In this document: in pieces, positions 41,686 through 50,184 of the stretch
Layout: every line of letters starts with the position of its first letter
Numbering within the stretch: the first letter of the stretch is position 1
Assembly (NCBI GenBank): GCA_017937215.1
Contig: JAGBDZ010000094.1
Coordinates: forward strand, 62,001-126,000
Direction: 5' to 3'
Origin: Akkermansia sp.
GTDB lineage: Bacteria > Verrucomicrobiota > Verrucomicrobiia > Verrucomicrobiales > Akkermansiaceae
Length of the DNA stretch: 64,000 nucleotides
Translations under genes and position numbers: made by a program
The notes under the pieces: model-generated
Told to the model about the DNA's origin: nothing
Seen by the model: only the letters and a program-made list of their open reading frames with translations
Databases searched by the model: none

Positions 41686-43134
41686 CAGGCTTTCGCCGAA
41701 GTCCTCGCGGAACTTTGCGGCCAACTTCTCCTGCCAGTCGCTGAGAGGCTGCAGGCGCCCGAAGAAGAAGCGAAGCACCTCGGGCTCTTCCACCCACTTC
41801 AGACCGCCGATGAGCTCGCGGTTGTCGTACAACCACTTCACGCGGTCGGCGCAGTACTTCACCTGGGAGAGGGTGAACACGCGGCGCGGGCAGGCCAGAC
41901 GCACCAGCTCCAGCTCGGCGTAGTTCTCAGAGCCATCGGGGTTGCGCTGCTCGGAAAGGGAGCCGCGCTCCATGCCGCGGATACCGCCGGCAATGTACAG
42001 GGCCGTGGCCAGGGCACCGGCGGGGTACTGCTCATGCGGAATGTTGGGCAGGAATTCAGAAGCGTTGATGTGGGCACCCAGACCACCGGCAGGCTTCACC
42101 ATGGGCACGCCGTATTCGGAGAGCTCCTTCACCAGGTACTCGATGAAGATGGGGCCCTGGTTGATGATTTCCTCGTCGAGGGTCTCCATGAGGCCCACAG
42201 CCATAGCTTCCATGGCGCGCACTTCCATACCGCCGTAGGTCAGGAAACCTTCGTACAGCGGGATAAAGGCTTTCATCTTGAGGATGAGGTCCTCGTGGTT
42301 GGAGATGATGGCACCACCGCGGGCGAAACCGAGCTTGCGGCTGGAGAAGTAGATGAGGTCCATCTGATCCGCAATCTTGCGGATGATTTCAGCCACCGTC
42401 ATGTTCTTGGCGGCTTCCTCGCGGGTCTTGATGAAGTACAGGTTGTCCTGCAGCAAGGAAGCATCCAGCACAGACATGATGCCGTATTCCTTACACACGG
42501 CGGCCACATCCAGCATGTTCTGCATGGAAAGCGGCTGACCGCCAATCAGGTTGGTACCGGCTTCGATACGCACAAAGGGAACGTGGTCAGCACCCACCTC
42601 TTCGATAAGGGCACGCAGGCGGGCGATATCGAAGTTGCCCTTGAAGGGGTACTCCAGGTTCGGGTCGAGGCCCTCGGGGATGATGAGCTCCTCCACGCGG
42701 CCACCCTTGCGAGTGATGTGGGCCTTCGTGGTGGTGAAGTGGAAGTTCATGGGCACCACGTCGCCTTCCTTCACGAAGGTCTCGGCCAGAATGTTCTCAC
42801 AGGCGCGGCCCTGGTGGGCGGGCAGGAAATACTTGGTACCGAACACATGCTCAATCACACGGGAGAGACGGTTGAAGGTCTCGGAACCGGCGTAGGAATC
42901 GTCCGCCTGCATGGAGGCAGCAACCTGGTTGTCGCTCATGGCGTTCACACCGGAGTCGGTGAGCATATCCATGAACACGTCCTTATTCTGCAGCAGGAAC
43001 GTGTTGTTACCGGCCTCGCGCAGCTTCTGCACGCGCTCTTCTACCGTGGGCAGGTACAGTTTCTGCACCACGCGCACCTTGTGCATTTCCAACGGCACCT
43101 GGTGCTCTTCCTTATAGAACTTGACAATAGACAT
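41683..43134 (-). CDS. tnaA: Tryptophanase / tyrosine phenol-lyase family beta-eliminase
   Basis: A 483-residue PLP enzyme, very likely tryptophanase, which cleaves tryptophan to indole, pyruvate and ammonia. LTDSGVNAMSDNQVAASM, FLPAHQGRACENIL and MNFHFTTTKAHI match the family. The PLP lysine is K267 in YFSSRKLGFARGG, where E. coli TnaA has SAKKDAMVPMGG, so the loop around it is divergent. No tnaC-like leader peptide or tnaB permease is adjacent. The substrate (Trp or Tyr) cannot be settled from motifs alone, therefore the symbol is tentative. Confidence 0.85.
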   Translation of the reverse strand: MSIVKFYKEEHQVPLEMHKVRVVQKLYLPTVEERVQKLREAGNNTFLLQNKDVFMDMLTDSGVNAMSDNQVAASMQADDSYAGSETFNRLSRVIEHVFGTKYFLPAHQGRACENILAETFVKEGDVVPMNFHFTTTKAHITRKGGRVEELIIPEGLDPNLEYPFKGNFDIARLRALIEEVGADHVPFVRIEAGTNLIGGQPLSMQNMLDVAAVCKEYGIMSVLDASLLQDNLYFIKTREEAAKNMTVAEIIRKIADQMDLIYFSSRKLGFARGGAIISNHEDLILKMKAFIPLYEGFLTYGGMEVRAMEAMAVGLMETLDEEIINQGPIFIEYLVKELSEYGVPMVKPAGGLGAHINASEFLPNIPHEQYPAGALATALYIAGGIRGMERGSLSEQRNPDGSENYAELELVRLACPRRVFTLSQVKYCADRVKWLYDNRELIGGLKWVEEPEVLRFFFGRLQPLSDWQEKLAAKFREDFGESL

Positions 43135-43197
43135 GATAAAGTGTTTTCGGTATGTAGTAATTGCTGCTTCCGAACCGAGGCACAGAAACGCGCGCTG

Positions 43198-43226
43198 ACT
43201 CTACCAGACTCACTTTCTTGTGTCAA
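43198..43226 (-). promoter_or_regulatory. Promoter of tryptophanase
   Basis: Minus strand consensus TTGACA (43221-43226), 17-base spacer, TAGAGT (43198-43203). The leader to the ATG at 43134 is about 57 bases, one of the few long leaders here, with no obvious reading frame or terminator in it. Confidence 0.8.
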
Positions 43227-43294
43227 TCATTATATCTCCTTTATCGTGCCATACTTCCGCATCTTATCGGGCTCGTTTAATCATAGTATAAAAA

Positions 43295-43348
43295 CAGGAA
43301 TAATGTCCTGATGCCAGATTGACAGCTACCCACTGAGTAGATTACAAT
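43295..43348 (+). promoter_or_regulatory. Promoter of the metal-uptake gene, with an upstream palindrome
   Basis: TTGACA (43319-43324), 18-base spacer, TACAAT (43343-43348). The ATG at 43356 is 7 bases beyond the -10, whereas the in-frame ATG at 43347 overlaps the -10. The palindrome CAGGAATAATGTCCTG at 43295-43310 lies 8 bases upstream of the -35 and could be a metal-regulator operator. Confidence 0.72.
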
Positions 43349-43355
43349 GGGGTTC

Positions 43356-44213
43356 ATGAAGAATTTCACGTTAGGGATATGGATGTTATTCCTCTGCGCC
43401 ATGGGGACGCAGGGAGCCCTGAAGGTGGCGAGTCTGCACCCGCTGCTCAGCGATATGGCCCGTCAGATAGGAGGTGACCAGGTGGAAGTGGTGAACCTGT
43501 TTCCGGACAATGGGGAGCTGCACGCCTTTGAACCCACCGCAGCAGATGTGGCCGCCGCCGCAGGCGCAGAGCTGGTGCTGGCTTGCGGCAAGGGAATTGA
43601 ACCGTATCTGGAAGACCTGCGAGACTCCCTGCCCGCCCGGACTAGAATTGTGGACCTGGGTGCAGCCGTGCCGGAGGTCTACCTGCCGGGCAGCCGGATT
43701 GCAGACCCCCACTGGTGGAACAGCCCAGCGGCCATGAAGCGGGCATCCCGAGCGCTGCGCGCCGCGCTGGAGCAGGCTGCACCTGCCCGGAAAACCACTT
43801 TCGCCAAAGGCCAGCGCACTTATTCTGCGCAAATGGACACACTCACCCGCGAAGCTAAGCTGGCCTTTACCGCCATTCCCATGGAGAAACGCACCCTCGT
43901 CTGCTCCCACGCCGCCATGAGCCATTTCTGCGATGCCTTCGGGTTTTCTGCCATTGCGGTACACGGCATAGCCCAGGAGAGCGAGGGCGATACCGCATCC
44001 CTGGCCCGGGTGCTGGCAAACCTGCGGGCAAAAGCGGTTCCCTGTCTCTTTTATGGGGTAAACGAATCGCCCAAGGTACTGCAGACGATAGCTGACCAGG
44101 TGGGAGCCAAAGCGCTTCCTCTGGTACTGGATGGGATTAACCCATCCACGCCGACCTATGCGGAGCTTTTCCGTTTCAATGTGAAGAATATCGTAGACGG
44201 TCTGACCCGCTGA
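43356..44213 (+). CDS. Metal-binding protein of a zinc/manganese ABC transporter
   Basis: A 285-residue exported cluster A-I solute-binding protein (ZnuA/TroA type) with a signal peptide ending MGTQGA. Ligand positions fit the family: His in ASLHPLLSDM, His in ELHAFEPTAADV, His in VCSHAAMSHFCDAFG and an acidic residue in PLVLDGINPS. The His-rich loop that many ZnuA proteins carry is absent. The gene overlaps the next by one base (TGATG). The ATPase and permease lie 2.4 kb downstream. The metal cannot be decided from the sequence. Confidence 0.87.
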   Translation: MKNFTLGIWMLFLCAMGTQGALKVASLHPLLSDMARQIGGDQVEVVNLFPDNGELHAFEPTAADVAAAAGAELVLACGKGIEPYLEDLRDSLPARTRIVDLGAAVPEVYLPGSRIADPHWWNSPAAMKRASRALRAALEQAAPARKTTFAKGQRTYSAQMDTLTREAKLAFTAIPMEKRTLVCSHAAMSHFCDAFGFSAIAVHGIAQESEGDTASLARVLANLRAKAVPCLFYGVNESPKVLQTIADQVGAKALPLVLDGINPSTPTYAELFRFNVKNIVDGLTR

Positions 44214-46198
44214 TGAGATTTCTCCTGTACAGTCTTGCCATTTTCCTGCCGGTACTGGCACAGGAGATGCCGCCCGCCTACGTGTGCGGGCGGGCGGAGG
44301 CACCTATCGTGATTGATGGTCGCGGAGATGATACCGCATGGCAGGAAGTGCGGGAGCTCTCCCCCCTGCGCGACATTGAGGGCGCAGCCATCCCACACCG
44401 CTGCCGCATCAAGATGCTGTGGGATGATGACTACCTCTACATTCTGGCAGACATGGACGAGGAGCACCTGTGGGCCACACTCACGGAGCACGACTCTGTC
44501 ATCTACCACGACCCGGATTTTGAAGTATTCATCGACCCGGATGGCGACGGGCTGAACTACATTGAGCTTGAAATCAACGCACTGAATACCGTCTGGGATT
44601 TATTCCTTGCCCGCCCCTATCGCTTCAATGATTCGAATATCCTGCACGACTGGGACATCCGCGGGCTGAAACACGCTGTAAACCTGCGAGGCTCACTGAA
44701 TAATCCGGCAGATACGGATGACGGATGGAGTGTGGAGCTGGCCATTCCCTGGAGCAGCATCACCAGCCATGCCCACCAGCCGCGCCGCAGCCAGGCCCCG
44801 GCACCGGGCACCTGCATGCGCTTCAATTTCTCCCGCGTGAACTGGCAGGTGCGCCCTGCCCCTGGCTCTCCCAGCGGCTATGAAAAATTACCGGTGCCGG
44901 AAAGCAACCACGTATGGGCTCCCACCGGCAAAGTGAATATCCACCTGCCTGAGCACTGGGGGCGAATCATCTTCAGCAATCAGCCGGGCAGCACCTGGGT
45001 GGCTGCGCCGCCAGCCCCGGAAGACACTGCACGGCTGGCGCTATACCGAATACTCAATACTCAGCTGGCACACCGAGGCCGGCATGGTACCTTTGCAAAG
45101 GAAATCCCGCTTCCGGATGGGGTGCAGATGAGTTTTGCAGCGCCGGATTTCTTCGTACTCACCACTACCTGCCGCCACAGTGGCACCCACATGCGGCTCG
45201 ACTGCGAGGGGCACTTCTATGCCACGGCACCGGAATCACGCAGACCGGAACTCTACCTCTGGGTTCATGGCAACAAGGAACGAAGCGATGAAGAATGGGG
45301 CGAACTATTCCACGGCTATGCACAGGCCGGAATCAGCACCCTCATCATCGATGGATCCGCAGCTCAACTGAAAAAACTGGTTCCGCTGGTCCGCGCGGAG
45401 GGCATGAAAGCCTTTGCCTGGCTCTGGGCTCTGAACCGCCCGGGAGATGAGACCGCCCTGCTGCACCCGGAATGGTACGCCGTGAATGCCGAAGGAAAAT
45501 CCTGCCATGAGCCTCAACACCGCCCCTTCGTTGACTATTACCAATTTCTCTGCCCGAATAACAAGCAAGTCAGAGAGCATCTGCTGCAACAGGTAAGGAC
45601 AATGGCCGCCATTCCCGGACTCAGTGGTATCCAGGTGGATTACATGCGCCTGCCGGATGCAGAGTTGCCCCACGCCCTGTGGCAGAAATATGGGCTGAAT
45701 ATGAGCACGCCCGCACCAGCATTCGATTACTGTCACTGCTCCACCTGTCGGCAGGAATTCAGCAACAACTCCAGCCAAAAGGACTGGAGAGAATTCCGTC
45801 TGCAGAGTGTAGCTGATTTATTTAACGAACTTGCTGCTGAAATCCGCAGCCACGGACTCGTTGCCGCCTGCGCGGTATTCCCCAGTCCCGAACTTGCCTC
45901 GCGCATGGTACACCAGGATTGGAGTCGCTTCCATGCCGACCTGGTGTTGCCCATGACCTACCACTCTTTTTACGGTAAACCAGCCGGGTGGGCCGCGAGC
46001 ATCTCTCGCGAAGCACAGCAGCAGACACAAGGGCGCCTCCCTATGGTCCCCGGGGTGCACCTGCCCGATTTTTCAGCGGAAGAACTCCCCGCCCACCTGG
46101 AGCAGCTTCGCGCAACCGGTGTGCCTGGCATCGGTATTTTCAGCAGCGATGAACTTACCTCGGAACATCTGGAAGCACTCCGGCTCATGTCTCGATAA
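44213..46198 (+). CDS. Exported CBM9-like plus GHL10-like glycosyl-hydrolase-type protein
   Basis: A 661-residue protein with a signal peptide (YSLAIFLPVLAQ). Residues 20-245 resemble a family 9 carbohydrate-binding/DOMON module: APIVIDGRGDDTAWQEV, LWDDDYLYILADMDEEHLW, DPDFEVFIDPDGDGLNYIEL, VELAIPWSSI. Residues about 350-655 resemble the DUF187/GHL10 TIM barrel: GISTLIIDGSAAQLKKLV, AFAWLWALNRPGD, GIQVDYMRLPD and LVLPMTYHSFYG. Related proteins act on alpha-linked or peptidoglycan-derived sugars. It is coupled to the metal-binding protein gene, an unusual position. Confidence 0.72.
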   Translation: MRFLLYSLAIFLPVLAQEMPPAYVCGRAEAPIVIDGRGDDTAWQEVRELSPLRDIEGAAIPHRCRIKMLWDDDYLYILADMDEEHLWATLTEHDSVIYHDPDFEVFIDPDGDGLNYIELEINALNTVWDLFLARPYRFNDSNILHDWDIRGLKHAVNLRGSLNNPADTDDGWSVELAIPWSSITSHAHQPRRSQAPAPGTCMRFNFSRVNWQVRPAPGSPSGYEKLPVPESNHVWAPTGKVNIHLPEHWGRIIFSNQPGSTWVAAPPAPEDTARLALYRILNTQLAHRGRHGTFAKEIPLPDGVQMSFAAPDFFVLTTTCRHSGTHMRLDCEGHFYATAPESRRPELYLWVHGNKERSDEEWGELFHGYAQAGISTLIIDGSAAQLKKLVPLVRAEGMKAFAWLWALNRPGDETALLHPEWYAVNAEGKSCHEPQHRPFVDYYQFLCPNNKQVREHLLQQVRTMAAIPGLSGIQVDYMRLPDAELPHALWQKYGLNMSTPAPAFDYCHCSTCRQEFSNNSSQKDWREFRLQSVADLFNELAAEIRSHGLVAACAVFPSPELASRMVHQDWSRFHADLVLPMTYHSFYGKPAGWAASISREAQQQTQGRLPMVPGVHLPDFSAEELPAHLEQLRATGVPGIGIFSSDELTSEHLEALRLMSR

Positions 46199-46202
46199 CG
46201 CA

Positions 46203-46231
46203 TTGACAATTTGGCTGCGCATTCCTACAAT
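46203..46231 (+). promoter_or_regulatory. Promoter of the downstream ABC block
   Basis: Consensus TTGACA (46203-46208), 17-base spacer, TACAAT (46226-46231). The ATG at 46246 follows 14 bases later. It separates the ATPase/permease block from the binding-protein block. Confidence 0.82.
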
Positions 46232-46245
46232 GCGCCTCGTTCACT

Positions 46246-46665
46246 ATGTCGCCGCGCATCACATTTCTGCTCACCCTCGCGGGGGTTCTGCTGGTAGGTC
46301 TGCCCCTGCCCGTGCTTACCCGCAGCGCAGAGGTACAGAGTGCTGCTGCCCCCGCAGCCACAGTAGAGAAGGCAACTGCATGGGCCGCTCTTTCATACAC
46401 CGGTAATCCCCAGAGCATCAGGCTGCGCCCGGTCGGCGGCACCTGGATGGAGGTGGATTGCACCACCGGCAGCTCCGATCTAGAACTCGAGCTGCCCGCC
46501 GGTGCCGCTGTAGAAATAGAAGTTGAGGCTGAGTGGGAGAATGCGGAAGCCCTGCAGGCTCTTTCTCTGAGTCTGGAACCGGCAGGCAGGGAAACCCGGA
46601 CTGAAACCCAATGGAAAGAAGAAGGCAGCCGGACGCTGCATAGCATTTTCACATTCAAATGGTAA
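46246..46665 (+). CDS. Small exported protein of the metal-uptake locus
   Basis: A 139-residue protein with a signal peptide (FLLTLAGVLLVGLPLPVL) and a mature part of about 110 residues rich in strands and acidic residues (SSDLELELPAGAAVEIEVEA). No family is recognised and there is no His cluster. Its end overlaps the ATPase gene by 7 bases, so it is part of the transporter operon and may act in the periplasm with it. Confidence 0.65.
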   Translation: MSPRITFLLTLAGVLLVGLPLPVLTRSAEVQSAAAPAATVEKATAWAALSYTGNPQSIRLRPVGGTWMEVDCTTGSSDLELELPAGAAVEIEVEAEWENAEALQALSLSLEPAGRETRTETQWKEEGSRTLHSIFTFKW

Positions 46666-47423
46666 GCGAGCATCACGACCACATCTGCTGGGGCGGCGGC
46701 CACCACCACCACACGCACCACCACCTGTTGCTGCGGGGCATCACCGCCGGTTATGCAGATGCCCCCGCGCTGGAAGATATCAGCTTTGAGGCAGAATGCG
46801 GCAGCACGCTCGCTCTCATCGGCCCGAACGGCGCAGGCAAATCCACCCTGCTCAACACCCTGGCAGGCCTCATCACCCCATGGAGCGGTGATATGCTGTG
46901 GAACGGCGCTCCACTGGGTGAACACCGCCACGAAATCGCTTATCTTCCCCAGCGCAGCGAAGTCGACTGGCGCTTCCCCATTACCGTGCGCCAGCTGGTG
47001 GAAATGGGGCGCTACCCGGCGGTCGGCATGTGGAGAGCCATGCGCGCTCACGACCGCGACATCGTGGACAAAGCGCTCTGCACCCTGAGTATTGAGGATT
47101 TGCAGCACCGGCAGATCGGGGCTCTGAGCGGCGGACAGCAGCAACGCTGTTTCCTGGCTCGTGCTCTGGCGCAGGAGGCTCACATCCTGCTGCTGGATGA
47201 GCCCTTCACCGGACTGGATGTGCCCGGCAGCGAATCTCTGTCCACTCTGCTGCGTTCCCTGGCCGAGGAAGGGCGCCTGGTCATCGCATCGCACCACGAC
47301 CTGGCAACAGCCCCGCAGATTTTCGACCAAGCCCTGCTCCTGCGCCGCAAGTTGATAGCTGCAGGCCCTGTCAACCAGGTGCTGGCCCCGGAGAACCTGA
47401 AACAAGCCTTTAACCGCGCATGA
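46659..47423 (+). CDS. Metal ABC transporter ATPase with a histidine-rich N-terminus
   Basis: A 254-residue ZnuC/TroB-type ATPase. Walker A LIGPNGAGKSTLLNTLAG is at about 47-64, the Q-loop YLPQRSE, signature LSGGQQQRCFLARAL and Walker B ILLLDEPFTGLD. Before the first strand there is an unusual segment, HHDHICWGGGHHHHTHHH (residues 5-22), eleven His in eighteen residues, apt to bind Zn, Ni or Cu. The permease gene overlaps it by 4 bases. Confidence 0.92.
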   Translation: MVSEHHDHICWGGGHHHHTHHHLLLRGITAGYADAPALEDISFEAECGSTLALIGPNGAGKSTLLNTLAGLITPWSGDMLWNGAPLGEHRHEIAYLPQRSEVDWRFPITVRQLVEMGRYPAVGMWRAMRAHDRDIVDKALCTLSIEDLQHRQIGALSGGQQQRCFLARALAQEAHILLLDEPFTGLDVPGSESLSTLLRSLAEEGRLVIASHHDLATAPQIFDQALLLRRKLIAAGPVNQVLAPENLKQAFNRA

Positions 47424-48262
47424 ACGAGTTTCTCCAATTCCTGAGCGAACCCCTGGCCCAGCGCAGCCTGTGGGCCTGTGGCGTCATCGGCTTTTCCAAT
47501 GGGTTTGTGAGCGCCCTGGTCGTGTTGCGCCGTTCATCTCTGCAAATCGGCACCCTGTCCTGCGCCCTGCTGCCCGGCATAGCCCTGGCCATTCTGCTGT
47601 TCGGCTTATTCCAGCTGAGTATCCTGCTGGGGGCTGTGCTGGCAGGGCTCATGGTGGGGCTGGGTTCCCTGTTTGTTTCGCGCACCTCCCGCGTGGACCA
47701 GGACACAGCCCTCTCCGTGCTGCATACCACAGCTTTCGCCCTCGGCTACATCATCCTCATCGGCCTGGGGCTCCAGCAAAAGGTAGATGACTGGCTTTTC
47801 GGCAATATCATGAGCATGGGAGATGCCGACCTGTGGATTGCCTACGCCATCGGCTCCGTGGCTGTGCTCAGCATCACCGCACTGCAGAGGCCGCTCCTCA
47901 TCTCCCTCTTCGATGCCCGCAGCGCTGCAACCATGGGCATTCCCACTCGTGCCTTCAACTACGGCATCTTCGCCCTCATCATCCTGGTGCTGGTTTCCTC
48001 GCTCCAGGCCGTGGGCGCCTTCCTGACCCTGGGGCTGCTGGTAGCACCGGCCGCCACCATGTACCTGCTCACAGATAAGACCTCCTGGCTTTTCTGGGGC
48101 GGCGGACTCATCGGCGGGCTGGGGGCCATTGCCGCATTCTTCCTTTCCTACCCTCTGGGCTGGCACCTGGGAGCCACCATCATCGTGGTGCTGGGTGCTC
48201 TCTTCCTCATGGCTTACGTGTTTTCTCCGAAGTACGGTCTGCTGCGTCGCCGCGGAAAATGA
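47420..48262 (+). CDS. Metal ABC transporter permease
   Basis: A 280-residue membrane protein of the ABC-3 family (ZnuB/TroC) with about eight segments. The stretch SLQAVGAFLTLGLLVAPAAT in the second half is the conserved permease loop and MGIPTRAFNYGIFALIILVL precedes it. It makes the channel used by the ATPase and the binding protein of this locus. Confidence 0.9.
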   Translation: MNEFLQFLSEPLAQRSLWACGVIGFSNGFVSALVVLRRSSLQIGTLSCALLPGIALAILLFGLFQLSILLGAVLAGLMVGLGSLFVSRTSRVDQDTALSVLHTTAFALGYIILIGLGLQQKVDDWLFGNIMSMGDADLWIAYAIGSVAVLSITALQRPLLISLFDARSAATMGIPTRAFNYGIFALIILVLVSSLQAVGAFLTLGLLVAPAATMYLLTDKTSWLFWGGGLIGGLGAIAAFFLSYPLGWHLGATIIVVLGALFLMAYVFSPKYGLLRRRGK

Positions 48263-48293
48263 GCCTAGTCGGCCATGAGTACGCCTTTTCTGC

Positions 48294-48322
48294 TTGCGCG
48301 GCGGCGGGGTATATGCTAGTAT
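48294..48322 (+). promoter_or_regulatory. Promoter of the pilin-like gene and DAHP synthase
   Basis: TTGCGC (48294-48299), 17-base spacer, TAGTAT (48317-48322). The ATG at 48332 is 9 bases beyond the -10. Confidence 0.6.
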
Positions 48323-48331
48323 GATGCGCGT

Positions 48332-49042
48332 ATGAAAATCTCACTTTCTCCCCGCTCTGCCAAGGGTTTCACCCTTATCGAGCTGATTATCGTCATCGGC
48401 ATTCTGGCCACTCTTGCCAGTATTGCCTATCCTACCTATATGAGCATTCAGGAAAACGCCGCTCGCACTGCTGCCAAAAAGGTCTGCACCGACATTGTTT
48501 CCGCTGTGGAAAGCTTCAAGCAGGACAACAACGGCATGCTTCCCTACGATTCTGAAATGGTGGAACCCGATGCCAAGGACCAGATGTACCTGACCACTAC
48601 CGCCGGCGAAGACGCCAACCTCATCAAGGTGCTCACCAACCGCGAAGACGATGAAGACCGCCGCCTGAACTCCACACGCGACATCTACCTGCGCTCCGAC
48701 GAGCAGGAACAGCCCCGCGATGGTCTGTTCGTGGACGCCAGCGGAGAACTGCACTTCTACGACCCCTGGGGCAAGCCCTACTACATCGTTCTCTGCGAAG
48801 AGGATGAGGGCTGCATCGACCCCTTCGGTACCCGCCGCTATCGTGGCAAGAACTGCCTCGTCTACTCCACCGGTCCTGATATGGAAGGCAAAGCCGTTGC
48901 TGCTGCTTCCACCAGTTCTGCCGAAGACAAGCCCAAGGGCAAGAAGGCTAAGAAGGCCGCTGCCGAAGCTGCCGCCGCTGCTGCTGAGCTCGCAGAAGAA
49001 GCCCTGGAGGACAACGTATACTCTTGGAAGAACCAGAAGTAA
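48332..49042 (+). CDS. Type IV pilin-like / pseudopilin protein
   Basis: A 236-residue protein with the prepilin peptidase site KGFTLIELIIVIGILATLAS at residues 11-30 (cleavage after G, E5 present). The middle part (about 40-175) has the GspG-like pattern DIVSAVESFKQDNNGMLP and DPWGKPYYIV. The last 45 residues form an Ala/Lys-rich tail (KGKKAKKAAAEAAAAAAEL). It may be a minor pilin or type II secretion pseudopilin. No assembly genes lie nearby. Confidence 0.85.
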   Translation: MKISLSPRSAKGFTLIELIIVIGILATLASIAYPTYMSIQENAARTAAKKVCTDIVSAVESFKQDNNGMLPYDSEMVEPDAKDQMYLTTTAGEDANLIKVLTNREDDEDRRLNSTRDIYLRSDEQEQPRDGLFVDASGELHFYDPWGKPYYIVLCEEDEGCIDPFGTRRYRGKNCLVYSTGPDMEGKAVAAASTSSAEDKPKGKKAKKAAAEAAAAAAELAEEALEDNVYSWKNQK

Positions 49043-49045
49043 TTA

Positions 49046-50110
49046 ATGAACCAATATATAACAGACGACGTACGTCTCACGGGTATTCGCCCGCTGATTT
49101 CCCCCGCCATTCTCATGGAGGATTTTCCGGCCTCGCCGGAGGCCACCCGCATGGTCTTTGAAACGCGACACGCGTTTCAGAACATCCTCCACGGCAAAGA
49201 TGACCGCCTGGCAGTGATTGTGGGGCCCTGCTCCATTCACGACACCAAGGCAGCCATCGAATACGCCGGTCTTCTGGCCGAAGCTGCTAAGAAGTACGAG
49301 AAGGACCTGCTGCTCATCATGCGCGTGTATTTTGAGAAGCCCCGCACCACCGTTGGCTGGAAAGGGCTCATCAACGACCCGTTCATGGATGAAACCTACA
49401 ACATCAACAGTGGTCTGCGCATGGCTCGCGGGCTCCTGGTGCGACTCGGCGAGATGGGGGTTCCTGCCGCCACCGAGTTCCTCGATGTGATTACCCCGCA
49501 GTATATCAGCGACCTCATCGTCTGGGGTGCCATCGGCGCCCGCACCACCGAAAGCCAGGTACACCGCGAACTGGCCAGCGGTCTTTCCATGCCTATCGGC
49601 TTCAAGAACGGCACCACCGGCTGCGTGCAGATTGCGGTGGATGCCATCGTCTCTGCCGAGCATCCGCACTGCTTCCTCTCCGTGACCAAGCAGGGCGTGT
49701 CCGCCATTGTCTCCACCAAGGGGAACGAAGGCTGCCACCTCATCCTGCGCGGCTCCACCGATGGGCCAAACTACGGTCCGGAACACGTGCAGCAGGCCTG
49801 GGCTACCCAGCAGAAAGCCGGTATCTCCAACCGCATCATGATTGACTGCTCCCACGGCAACAGCCACAAGGACTGGAAACAGCAGCCCACCGTGGCCTGC
49901 AGCGTGGCCGAACAGCTGGCCGCCGGCTGCGACCACATCGGTGCCGTCATGATTGAAAGCAACCTCTGCTCCGGCAACCAGAAATACGGCCCGGACATTA
50001 AGTACGGTGTCAGCATCACTGATGCCTGCATCGACTGGAACGGCACCCTCGGCATGCTCGATATGCTCGCCGCCGGTGTGCGCGCCCGCCGCACCAGGCT
50101 CGGTCGGTAA
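49046..50110 (+). CDS. 3-deoxy-7-phosphoheptulonate synthase, class I (AroG type)
   Basis: A 354-residue enzyme that condenses phosphoenolpyruvate and erythrose-4-phosphate, the first step of aromatic amino acid synthesis. IVGPCSIHDTKAA is at about 55-67, then LIMRVYFEKPRTTVGWKGL, ATEFLDVITPQY, GARTTESQVHRELASGLSMP and IMIDCSHGNSHKD. All metal and PEP ligands are present. Which feedback type (Phe, Tyr, Trp) cannot be read reliably. It starts 3 bases after the pilin-like gene and is thus probably expressed from its promoter. Confidence 0.93.
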   Translation: MNQYITDDVRLTGIRPLISPAILMEDFPASPEATRMVFETRHAFQNILHGKDDRLAVIVGPCSIHDTKAAIEYAGLLAEAAKKYEKDLLLIMRVYFEKPRTTVGWKGLINDPFMDETYNINSGLRMARGLLVRLGEMGVPAATEFLDVITPQYISDLIVWGAIGARTTESQVHRELASGLSMPIGFKNGTTGCVQIAVDAIVSAEHPHCFLSVTKQGVSAIVSTKGNEGCHLILRGSTDGPNYGPEHVQQAWATQQKAGISNRIMIDCSHGNSHKDWKQQPTVACSVAEQLAAGCDHIGAVMIESNLCSGNQKYGPDIKYGVSITDACIDWNGTLGMLDMLAAGVRARRTRLGR

Positions 50111-50131
50111 CCCGGATTTACCTCCAACGAA

Positions 50132-50166
50132 AATCCCCTGTGGTTCAAACCGCAGGGGATTTTGTT
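50132..50166 (+). terminator. Rho-independent terminator after DAHP synthase
   Basis: A 14-bp stem (50132-50145 with 50148-50161, one wobble) ends in a T-rich run. Confidence 0.88.
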
Positions 50167-50184
50167 TCTCTGGAGAACTGTATT

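Noticed and set aside
43135-43197. A tnaC-like leader peptide in the tryptophanase leader
   Set aside because: The 57-base leader has no start codon with a Trp-containing short frame and no Rho-type C-rich segment.
43347-43355. An earlier ATG for the metal-binding protein gene
   Set aside because: It overlaps the -10 hexamer at 43343-43348, so it would lie upstream of the transcription start.
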